From Adineta ricciae (taxonomy: Eukaryota > Rotifera > Eurotatoria > Adinetida > Adinetidae), in contig CAJNOJ010000105.1 of NCBI GenBank assembly GCA_905250025.1, forward strand, positions 248,001-312,000: 64,000 nt of DNA, written 5' to 3'. The notes below the pieces were generated by a model. It searched no databases. It had not been told where the DNA came from and saw nothing but the letters and a program-made list of their open reading frames with translations. Made by a program: the position numbers and the translations under genes. This document shows positions 48,032 to 56,154 of the stretch, in pieces; position 1 is the stretch's first letter, and every line of letters begins with the position of its first letter.

Positions 48032-48274
48032 CTAGAGAACAATCTTGTATTTTGGTGGTGATGAACGAACGACTTTGCGTGTTGTTGTCGTTGTTGTCGT
48101 GACGCGATATTTAACTACGGGAGCTGCGTCAACAACGACTTTTAAAGGTTCTTCAACTTCATAGACGGTGTAAACACGTCGTGAACGTGAAGGCTGGCGA
48201 ACATAGGTAACTCGAACATCATCGCTGCATAAATCACTTGGAGCAAACGAACTCGAAGTAAGAAGGACGCTCAT
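48032..48274 (-). CDS. Thr-rich small protein (complete copy)
   Basis: 80 codons, single exon: MSVLLTSSSFAPSDL..., a central beta-prone stretch (RRVYTVYEVEEPLKVVV), a TTTTTTT run and a basic end (PPKYKIVL). A TATAAATA box lies ~77 bases upstream of the ATG. It has no signal peptide and no recognised family. Copy A's remaining C-terminus differs by only one residue (N to K), so it appears conserved. Possibly related to the gene at 48923-49483, which also combines a Thr-rich stretch with a K-V/I-L terminus; that is weak. Confidence 0.6.
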   Translation of the reverse strand: MSVLLTSSSFAPSDLCSDDVRVTYVRQPSRSRRVYTVYEVEEPLKVVVDAAPVVKYRVTTTTTTTRKVVRSSPPKYKIVL

Positions 48275-48350
48275 GTTGACAATTGAATTGAATTGGCGAA
48301 GACAGAAGACAGCTTGTTAAATTGTACAGAAACAACCGAACATACGTGAG

Positions 48351-48358
48351 TATTTATA
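48351..48358 (-). promoter_or_regulatory. TATA box (TATAAATA on minus)
   Basis: On the minus strand this reads TATAAATA, 77 bases upstream of the ATG at 48274, which predicts transcription start near 48322. Confidence 0.5.
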
Positions 48359-48922
48359 CAATGGGAGAGGTCACAGAGAGAAAAACAACAATCAATTATG
48401 GTTATTTTTTCCACTGTGACAATATCTGATACTGAACTATGGTATAAAGCACGCGTGAGAATGGAATTTCAGGCATGAAATCTGTATACATATGACTTTC
48501 GATGCATACAAATGAAGAAATGAATATGAATGTCTATTAACAAATTTGTTCCCTAGAGTTGACAATGTTGGATCGACGTCATACTCGTTTAAACGAAAAC
48601 AACTGACAATTAGAACATTTGCCTGCCTTAATTTTTTTCTCTCATGAAAAATTTCCATTATTAAAATTTGCAATTCGGTGACCCATAAAACCAGTGTTAA
48701 CCACCACCCGACAGAGAAAACCGCAGTTTGCTCGTTAAGGTTAGATGCAAGTAACACATGTGGCATATCTCAACCTGTTGTTTATTTATCACATTCACCG
48801 AGTTTGCATAAAAGAAAAACAAAAGCATTATATACATTACTAAAGCAAGAGAAATCTATGTGCATTGCGATCATTGTTAAGTGTAGCCCTATACGGAAAG
48901 GTGGAAGAATTTGACTTGCCGT
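48359..48922. other. Intergenic, no supported gene
   Basis: Overlapping short frames on both strands, none with recognised content. Confidence 0.45.
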
Positions 48923-49483
48923 TTATAGGATAACTTTGTACGGCAGCGTGTTGATGATTTCACTAGTTGTCGTCGAAGTCGAATCACGATCGTCATCATC
49001 CTCGTCATCGTATGTTACGTGTCCTTCAATCTCTACAATGGCGTATACATTTTGTGGTAGTCGATGAACAAAAGTAATGCTGAAATCCTTGCCATATGGA
49101 TCAACGATATAGGAATTCGAAGGAAGAGTATCACACATGCTGGTCGTTGATTTGGCACAAGATGGACGACGAGTAGTAAACGAATATTGAAAATGATGTA
49201 GATATTTATATATCAGAATGAATATGTANTCGTATGTTACGTGTCCTTCAATCTCTACAATGGCGTATACATTTTGTGGTAGTCGATGAACAAAAGTAAT
49301 GCTGAAATCCTTGCCATATGGATCAACGATATAGGAATTCGAAGGAAGAGTATCACACATGCTGGTCGTTGATTTGGCACAAGATGGACGACGAGTAGTA
49401 AACGAATATTGAAAATGATGTAGATATTTATATATCAGAATGAATATGTAGAAACGAAACTCAAAGAGAACGCTTTTTTCCAA
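48923..49483 (-). CDS. Orphan small protein, internally duplicated by assembly
   Basis: As displayed the frame is 186 codons with an X, but its middle is present twice because 49008-49228 and 49230-49450 are the same 221 bases around an N. The true gene is probably ~112 residues: a hydrophobic start (MEKSVLFEFRFYIFILIYKYL), a TSMCDTLPSNSYIVDPYGKDF region, EIEGHVTY, an acidic run (DDEDDDDRD), a Thr-rich patch and the end LPYKVIL. The first segment may be a signal anchor. Family not recognised. Confidence 0.55.
   Translation of the reverse strand: MEKSVLFEFRFYIFILIYKYLHHFQYSFTTRRPSCAKSTTSMCDTLPSNSYIVDPYGKDFSITFVHRLPQNVYAIVEIEGHVTYXYIFILIYKYLHHFQYSFTTRRPSCAKSTTSMCDTLPSNSYIVDPYGKDFSITFVHRLPQNVYAIVEIEGHVTYDDEDDDDRDSTSTTTSEIINTLPYKVIL
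49008..49228. repeat. 221-base contig-end overlap (first copy)
   Basis: Identical to 49230-49450, with only the N at 49229 between. Exact identity and a length shared with the pair at 50707/50929 point to an unmerged assembly overlap. Confidence 0.9.
49230..49450. repeat. 221-base contig-end overlap (second copy)
   Basis: See 49008-49228. This copy continues into the true 5' part of the orphan gene. Confidence 0.9.
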
Positions 49484-50111
49484 GAAAAATCAGACATTTC
49501 TCGGTTGGTTCATAGCAATATGCAGCATCGACTCGGAGAAGTTTTCCTCTTGTCATACATGTAACATACAGCTTGTTATGCATTCTGAGAAAAACAGAGT
49601 TGGTGTTTTCGTTGCCATTCATTAGTTTGTTTCGTAGTATGGCTGTTTACTACCCGGTTGAAATAGGTCGAGCAAAACGGAACGAGTTAGTACGCTTTTT
49701 CTTACGGAAAGATTGATAATTAACAAACGAGATGTGTTTAGATAACAGATGTTGTCAATAAAAAAAAAACTGAGAAAGAGGACAGTACCATTGATGCACT
49801 TGTGTTACGAACGGCCCATTTACAGAATGGAAAAAGAATGTACAGTGTGCTAAATTGTTTAAATCTCCTTTCTAACACATTGCTTCTTCTACAACTCGGT
49901 AGACTCAATGCGTCTGCTCATGAATAGTTATACGTATTTTCTTGTTCTTCTGTTATTGTTATTATGCGTGTTAATAAGATAAACTTTCGTTGGAAGGTAC
50001 CGACAAGAATATCTTTCTTATCTGAGACTTCTTTTTTATCATGCCCATATATTCTCCGAAAGTTGGTAGTTTTTCACCTCGTAAGAAACTTGAAAACGCT
50101 GACAGGTAAAA
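49484..50111. other. Intergenic, no gene seen
   Basis: About 630 bases between divergent genes. Only short frames are present. Confidence 0.45.
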
Positions 50112-50812
50112 ATGTCTTCGAATACGCGTCCTGCACAACAAGAAGATATCCAAGTGGCGGTTGTTGGAGATTACCATGATCTTTTTGACACCGAAGACGA
50201 TTCAACGTCAATGTTTGTGCTGGTAATCCAGTGGCAACAGGTCGTTTAGCTTGGGTTCAAAACACATATCCAGCAAAATATAATTTTGCAGCCGAGAATT
50301 GGGAATCTTTGGAAGGTGTGAAATCAAAGACGAAGATGCGAGGAGGTCATCTTCTTCTCTATCGTTTTGTCATCGTAGTGGCTCTAGTTGGCGTCGGTAT
50401 ATGTAACATAGTCAGTACAGGTTCTATTGCTGGATCTGTTCTTATTTGCCTTCTTTACACAGCACTGTCGGGCTACAATACTTTTGTTTATTATCGGAAT
50501 GGAACAGTTATCCATGATAGAATGATAAAAGTTAAAGATCGATATCTGACAAGTTATAGAAATGAATTTTTTACTATTCCAATTCATGCTAACATACAAG
50601 ATCAACAATTAAGTGGAATGATTGGCAAGGATTCCTTAGTCGCAATGATCGGACAACAAGAACAACGGCGTGAAAATATCGACTCGATCGACATCATGAT
50701 TTACAAAAAAGCTTATTTGGAATATACAAACTTTCCCGGCGAAGCTATCGTACATTTATTAGTTTTTTGGGTTATATTTGGTATCACTATTGGAGTTGCC
50801 AAATCAAGATAG
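50112..50812 (+). CDS. Membrane protein with about three segments, apparent frame break near its N-terminus
   Basis: The body (from ~50213) reads NVCAGNPVATGRLAWVQNTYPAKY then KMRGGHLLLYRFVIVVALVGVGIC, VLICLLYTALSGYNTFVYY, a polar loop, and a C-terminal helix (AIVHLLVFWVIFGITIGVA). The only upstream ATG in good position (50112, MSSNTRPAQQEDIQVAV...) is in another frame, and the change must occur near 50200-50220. A one-base error, a true frameshift or an unusually small intron could explain it. A possible AATAAA polyadenylation signal lies at 50861. No family recognised; likely an integral membrane protein of unknown role. Confidence 0.55.
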
Positions 50813-50927
50813 TCAATTAGCGAACTATTTCCTTTTTGACCTCATTCTTCTTCATCCACAAATAAATATATGAAATGAATGATTTTCACGGTACTTTTTT
50901 GACACATCTACCGGCGTATTTGAAAGA
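50707..50927. repeat. 221-base contig-end overlap (first copy)
   Basis: Identical to 50929-51149, separated by the N at 50928. It duplicates the end of the membrane protein gene, so the partial coding sequence after the N is an artefact. Confidence 0.9.
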
Positions 50928-50928
50928 N

Positions 50929-51149
50929 AAAAGCTTATTTGGAATATACAAACTTTCCCGGCGAAGCTATCGTACATTTATTAGTTTTTTGGGTTATATT
51001 TGGTATCACTATTGGAGTTGCCAAATCAAGATAGTCAATTAGCGAACTATTTCCTTTTTGACCTCATTCTTCTTCATCCACAAATAAATATATGAAATGA
51101 ATGATTTTCACGGTACTTTTTTGACACATCTACCGGCGTATTTGAAAGA
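50929..51149. repeat. 221-base contig-end overlap (second copy)
   Basis: See 50707-50927. Its first part also matches the contig start at 59912, linking the two homologous blocks. Confidence 0.9.
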
Positions 51150-51523
51150 ACGTTAAGCATAATAACATTGTCCTTCGTTTCTTGTGTTCAAAACTATCAT
51201 AACGTGGAGTTGCATACAAGACGAATTTATAGTTTATCAAGAACGATTTCATTATCAAACTGACATTAAAAAAGTATATAATGATGAAGTTCAAATATTG
51301 GACAAAACTTTCCGATCATTTCTTCCATCTTCGAGCTGATACGTTTTCTTTTTTGCTGTTCTCTTTCTCCTAGTAAACGAAAAATATATCTACTCAATAG
51401 CTCGTATGCGTATATTCTTTAATTGTCCTATCCTTGATGAATATAAGTGATCAATACGAATAGGGCGTATGAAGAAAGAGAACAATCGTAACAAAGAAAG
51501 CGCCACGCCCAAGATATCAATGG

Positions 51524-51530
51524 TATAAAA
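51524..51530 (+). promoter_or_regulatory. TATA box (TATAAAA)
   Basis: Lies 43 bases before the exon 1 end that carries the ATG at 51573. The same box is kept at 60304-60310 in the other copy. Confidence 0.6.
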
Positions 51531-51572
51531 GAAAGTATGAATATTACAGTTGATTGTAAGAGTACAATAATC

Positions 51573-51929
51573 ATGCCCTCTGTTGTTCATCAAGAACCAT
51601 CTATTTTGTAAGTAGAAAAATGAAATTTTGTATATTATTTCATAGATTTCTGATTAGAGGTGCATCGCGAGTCGAACAAAATCCGAAAGGCTAGTGATAA
51701 TACAGGAAAATATCGTACCCTATCTCTCACTGTTATAGCAGAACCAATTGAAAATGAACAAGCTGAATCGACACAAGAAAATTTTCCGAAAGGTCTAAGA
51801 GGTGGTGGCGCTTTATTCGATATGTGAGTTATAAAATCCGTATTTCCTTTTCAATCACGTGTATTTTCGCTTATTTATTTCAGTTTGGCCTGTTTATGCT
51901 TTTGTTTTGCCATTGAAGAATGCTGCTGA
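51573..51929 (+). CDS. CYSTM-like cysteine-rich tail-anchored microprotein (copy 1)
   Basis: Three exons: 51573-51607, 51695-51823 and 51884-51929, giving 69 residues. The N-terminus (MPSVVHQEPSIF) is followed by a polar, Glu/Gln-rich middle and the C-terminal module KGLRGGGALFDILACLCFCFAIEECC. A Gly-rich start, a Cys-studded short helix and a terminal Cys-Cys are characteristic of CYSTM (cysteine-rich transmembrane module) proteins, known as small stress-tolerance membrane proteins in eukaryotes. The first intron (87 bases, acceptor GGCTAG) was placed to keep frame; the same junction works in the second copy. Likely a membrane-anchored small protein. Confidence 0.7.
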
Positions 51930-52194
51930 TATAAATTTATGATTTTTGTTTTGTATTTTTAATAGCAAATAAAAATAAACAAAGATGAATCAATCGAGAA
52001 TTGTAGTTAAATGTGAACAATGATAAATAATTCCAGAATAAAGGTTGATGATTTTCTATACACAAATAATTTGTTACCTTTTGTGTATGATGATGTTTTA
52101 CGAGCATGGATGAAAAATTTTTCAATAGTTTCTCAGTGCAAACTACTTATAAAGATAGATTCAAGCAATTGTTTTACTTTCAATTGAACACAAT
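51930..52194. other. Short intergenic spacer
   Basis: 3' region shared by convergent CYSTM and F-box/LRR genes. An AATAAA-rich stretch near 51965-51980 can serve as a polyadenylation signal. Confidence 0.4.
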
Positions 52195-52451
52195 TTACTT
52201 CGGTCGATAGAGGTGATATTGCAGCCACAAAGCCTTCAACGTCTATGGGAACAGTGAAAGATAAATACAAGAGTTACATGGTGAGAAAATACAGTTTACC
52301 CTATTGTTCCCCAATGCGTCCATGAAATACTGTTCACCTTGGGTTGTAGTGCAATTTTGTCGTAAGTTGAGCTCGATAAGAGTCTATACATCGCACGTCG
52401 ATCGAATACAAAGTTACACAATACGACAAGAGGCATTACTGTATTGCTCTG

Positions 52452-52614
52452 GTGGTCGATCAATTCGTCGCCGTTCAATTCGTCGCGCTCAATTCGTCGC
52501 GTTCTTTTCGTCGCCGCTCAATTCGTCGCCTATTCAATTCGTCGCATTCAGTTCGTCGCGACTTAATGAAAGTAAGAGAGAGAGAATCAGACACAAAAAC
52601 ATCTGTAATCCAAT
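52452..52614 (+). repeat. Left terminal inverted repeat of the MITE
   Basis: Matches the reverse complement of 53364-53527 with a few mismatches, mostly in the outer ~25 bases. It contains tandem CAATTCGTCGC units. Confidence 0.85.
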
Positions 52615-53363
52615 CATACAGCTCCTTAAAGATTGTTACTGGAATCTGTAACAGGACTAAAATGCTGTAATGGAATTTGGTTCACAGCTTTTGAGCCGAG
52701 TTTTCGAAACCTTACAATCGATAAAGTAACATATCGCTTGCGTATTTGTCGAATCGAAGGTCGTCATTTCGCAGAGAACTTTTTTGAAGAAGGATAGGAT
52801 CGTATTTGATATTTTCGAATATGGATAAAAGTTATCAATAGTTTCTGTAGTGATTAGGAAGAGTACGGTACAAAAGTTGAGGTGGCAAGACGAAAGGAAA
52901 GTGTTGGCTCTGATGTAGGTGAAGTATTCGACAACTGTTTTCGTATGAGATACATGAAATTCACTGTGTCAGCAAACTGAGTGCAGAGAAGATTCTCGAT
53001 ACTCGAAAAAATGGGCTCTGGAAAACCTCTTCCGCAAAACTTTAGTGACAACACCAAGGGAATCAATACACGGATATCTGTTCTCAAAGTTCTTTCGAAG
53101 CCTCCAAAGGTTTCTTTTAAAACCTATGGTTTTTGTGGGTCAGTCTCAAAGACCATACAAAAACCTAAGACTCGGAACCCTAAGTCCTCTCGTGATTTTT
53201 CTGGAGGTTTGGGGAACACTGAGCCCCTCTTCGAATAAAAGTCTGGCATCACCGCTACTTTCAGTAAATAATTATAGTTTTGATATACGTTAGATTTGAT
53301 AAGACTTGATTGAGCCTCTCAAGTTGTTCAATAGACTCTAGCAAGTCTTTACAGAGTTGCGTA

Positions 53364-53527
53364 ATTGGATTACAGATGTTTTTGTGTCTGATTCTCTCTC
53401 TTTTACTTTCATTAAGTCGCGACGAACTGAATGCGACGAATTGAATAGGCGACGAATTGAGCGGCGACGAAAAGAACGCGACGAATTGAGCGCGACGAAT
53501 TGAAGGGCAACGAATTGCTCTAGTGCC
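53364..53527 (-). repeat. Right terminal inverted repeat of the MITE
   Basis: Reverse-complement partner of 52452-52614. Confidence 0.85.
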
Positions 53528-54843
53528 ATTGCTCTGTAGTGCAGGTGCCAGAGATAGTAATCCTTGATCTCCAATACTATTACGTCCCAGATCTAGGTGA
53601 GTGAGTGTCTGAAAAAAAAACATAGTAGGATCTAGATGTACAATAAACAAAAAACACGAAAGACTACCCTATTGTTCGATAACGTATCAGCTATATATTG
53701 TACACCGTCGTTGCCGATTTCATTTCCCCAGATTTCGAGTTCAATAAGCGTCTGTGTGCAGAAGCGTACATGAATACGTGAAAGAGATTATGAGAACTTA
53801 ACAGATACCGTGTTGGTTTTCAATGCACCAGCCAGGAATCGTGCTCCTTCATCTTTGATTTCATTCGACTCAAGTTCAAGTCCAGTAAGGGTCTACATTC
53901 AAAAGTACACCCAAATTTGTGAAATAGAGAATTGAAGAAACTATTACAGTATTTTCCTTCAACATATTAGCTATATATTGTGCTCCTTCATATCCGATTT
54001 TATTGCATCCGAGTTGTAATATTGTCAGTGTCTGTACGCAAAGAATTACGATTAATCACATGTGATAGATCATAAATGGAAAACATCACTCGATTGCTTT
54101 CTCATGTACCGGCTAGATACTGCGCTCCTTTACACCCAATATAATTGTATACGAGTCCAAGTATAGCGAGCGACTGTAGAGAGAATTATAGATGACTACA
54201 AAAGATGGCTACAAAGAGAATAAAGATTATTGTATTGTTCTTCAACGCATTGGCGAGACATTGTATTCCTTCATCTCCAATTTTATTCTCATTGAGGTCC
54301 AATTCATGGAGAGTCGGCATGGAACATTTTCCATGAAAACATATATCAAGCAATAAACAAAATAGATCTACTTTGTTATCCTTTAGTCCATCAGCTAGAT
54401 ACCGTGCTCCTCTATATTCAATTGCATTGCTTTGAAGGTCAAGTCTATTGATTGTCTATTAAAAACAATAGTGGATGCGTATTCATAATACGCGTGACAA
54501 CCGAGCAAAGACTACTGTGTTGCTTAAAACATCACCCAAAGTTTTTGCTTCTTCAACTTCGATTGATTTATGTTTAATTTGGATTTCTGTCAGTGTCTGT
54601 AAGTAAAAGTTGTTAGAAGATGTAGTTTGGTTGTGATTTCCCTTCGTACAACTACAGGCGTCTCCACCTTCAGCCGAAACTATTGTTTACCTGATATCGA
54701 TCATATGAGTCGACAATTCTGTTGAATCTTCGACAGATATTTCGCATTGAGAAGACTATCGTATATTCATTTTGTTGATCGAGGATTCGATAAAAAAGTT
54801 CCACTGGTAATGTATGAAACGAAGTGATGCTCGATTTCGACAT

Positions 54844-55372
54844 TGGTTAACAATACACAAGATGTGCTGCTTTGTCTACTATGCTTTTGTCTTGATAAAT
54901 AGAGTTTATCTTCTAACATAGATGAGAATTGTCTCTGGTGATGGCGTCATTTATATAAAGAACAGTTTACAAAAAAATAAGATTTCACGGACAAAGTTTG
55001 CTTTTTTATAGCATATGGAGTATAGTCGATAAAAGAATGATGCCGTCATCTCATAGAGTAAAAGTACGAAAGCGTTATCTTGACAAATTGTCGATATTTT
55101 CTCCTTCAGTTTTAGTCCGTTCTGATTTTTCTTCATCCCACTGAAGATAAATCAACACCATGATGTTTTTAGAAGAACAGAAAAAGGCTATGTTATACTA
55201 TACCTTCTTTGGATTGCAAATATTGACGGTAATGAAGAAATTTTTTTTTCTCTTTAACAGAATTAACGCGGTACGATATGGATCAACTTTGTGAATAAAT
55301 TACGCGATGAGTAAAATGTTGCTTTAACTCATAAACCCATTCTTTCATACTCTTGTCAGTCACACATACGGT
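54844..55372. other. Bidirectional intergenic region
   Basis: Separates the divergent F-box/LRR and Frag1/DRAM-like genes; conserved in the copy at 63039-63576 with substitutions. No reliable promoter element is visible. Confidence 0.45.
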
Positions 55373-56074
55373 ATGAATCGAATTTTGGAGCTCATCTGGT
55401 ATTGGTGTCTAGTAATATTACCATTCACAGCTATTCTCACGTTTATTTTGACGTTAGTAGTCTGCAGTCAAGCTCAAAGAAAAAGTGATCTGTACCAGAC
55501 GACGTTACCAAACATTTCTATACTTGCAAAAGGTCCTGGTTACCGTTATTTTGTTGCTGGTTTTGTTCTTCTGGTTCCACAGCTTCTACTGATTACTCTC
55601 GGTCGATTACTATTCCTTCTAGATTCTCAAACTATTGTTCATCGTGTGATCCTTTATATTATTCATTCATGCGCACTGATTATATCCGTATTTCTTCTAA
55701 TAATGGCAATCGTCAGTGTAGATCATAACGGTCCTCTTCATGTCACGGGCGCCATTGGAATGTTTTCATCATTTTTTACATATTTTATATTACATACTAT
55801 CGTAGTTTTCTATCTATTTATACGGCGAGCAAAGGCACCACGTCATTCAAATATTCTGTTGCCCTTATGGTTTCTCATGTGTTGTGTATTAGCCATTGTC
55901 TGTTTCAGTATATGGGCTGCGACATTTCAAAGTATTCCGCAGTATATCGCTGCTGGAACGCCTTTTCTATATGTTCTCGGATTTATTCCTCAATTTTGGA
56001 GTCAGGCGAGAATGAAAAGACGAAGTTCTGTCGCATCTTTCGAAGAACATAATATAGATAGGATCAATTTGTAG
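55373..56074 (+). CDS. Frag1/DRAM/Sfk1-like multi-pass membrane protein (copy 1)
   Basis: Single exon, 233 residues, about six hydrophobic segments: ILPFTAILTFILTLVVC, FVAGFVLLVPQLLLITLG, VILYIIHSCALIISVFLLIM, a segment after VDHNGPLHVTGAIGMF, LLPLWFLMCCVLAIVCFSIW and IAAGTPFLYVLGFI. The first loop PNISILAKGPGYRYF and the HNGPLHVTGA...F pattern resemble the PxIS..G.xP...F and H..(G/A)A..FF signatures of the Frag1/DRAM/Sfk1 family, which act in the endomembrane and plasma-membrane systems (PIP signalling, autophagy). The tail is basic. A polyadenylation signal follows at 56107. Family call moderate. Confidence 0.6.
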   Translation: MNRILELIWYWCLVILPFTAILTFILTLVVCSQAQRKSDLYQTTLPNISILAKGPGYRYFVAGFVLLVPQLLLITLGRLLFLLDSQTIVHRVILYIIHSCALIISVFLLIMAIVSVDHNGPLHVTGAIGMFSSFFTYFILHTIVVFYLFIRRAKAPRHSNILLPLWFLMCCVLAIVCFSIWAATFQSIPQYIAAGTPFLYVLGFIPQFWSQARMKRRSSVASFEEHNIDRINL

Positions 56075-56106
56075 ATGTCGCTTTTCTTGTTATGTCTGTT
56101 AACTTC

Positions 56107-56112
56107 AATAAA
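56107..56112 (+). promoter_or_regulatory. Polyadenylation signal AATAAA
   Basis: It lies 33 bases after the stop of the Frag1/DRAM-like gene, in the 80-base gap before the convergent rhamnosidase gene. Confidence 0.55.
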
Positions 56113-56154
56113 TATCATGTAACAGAAAAAAAACATGAGTAGATTGTTTTCTCT

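Larger units (their letters stand above)
36372..48190. repeat. Homologous block B (counterpart of 24966-36370)
   Basis: Second copy of block A with the same gene order and strands. The 11.4-kb offset is constant through the PLC and helical-bundle genes, then grows to 11.8 kb because of insertions in the intergenic region. Confidence 0.8.
52452..53527. mobile_element. Non-autonomous DNA transposon (MULE-like MITE)
   Basis: The 1076-base insertion is absent from the homologous site near 61236. It is flanked by a 9-base direct repeat ATTGCTCTG (52443-52451 and 53528-53536), of which the empty site has one copy. Its ends are ~163-base inverted repeats (52452-52614 and 53364-53527), built from about seven imperfect copies of a 14-16-base unit around CAATTCGTCGC. 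No transposase-size frame lies inside. Long inverted repeats with a 9-base target duplication fit Mutator-like elements; the superfamily call is inference. Confidence 0.85.
52195..54843 (-). pseudogene. F-box/LRR protein, one repeat per exon, broken by a transposon (copy 1)
   Basis: Exon 1 (from 54843) encodes an F-box (MSKSSITSFHTLPVELFYRIL...FSMRNICRRFNRIVDSYDRYQ). Successive ~84-base exons, separated by ~50-base introns, each encode one ribonuclease-inhibitor-type leucine-rich repeat (pattern TLTxLxLxxNxIGxxGAxxLAxxLxxN). The last exon gives TLKALWLQYH... and a stop at 52195. The repeat exon at ~53527-53607 (TLTHLDLGRNSIGDQGLLSLAPALQSN) is interrupted by the 1076-base element at 52452-53527, which removes its splice donor from context. 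Compared with the intact copy (60984-63038) three repeat exons are also absent. F-box proteins recruit substrates to SCF ubiquitin ligases; the LRRs would bind the substrate. This copy is probably truncated in function. Confidence 0.75.

Noticed and set aside
48923..49483. Protein with a perfect ~74-residue internal repeat
   Set aside because: The repeat coincides with the exact 221-base duplication around the N at 49229, an assembly overlap.
52452..52560. CRISPR-like periodic repeat (CAATTCGTCGC units)
   Set aside because: Units are 14-16 bases without unique spacers, mirrored at the other end of the element, and the context is eukaryotic. It is transposon end structure.
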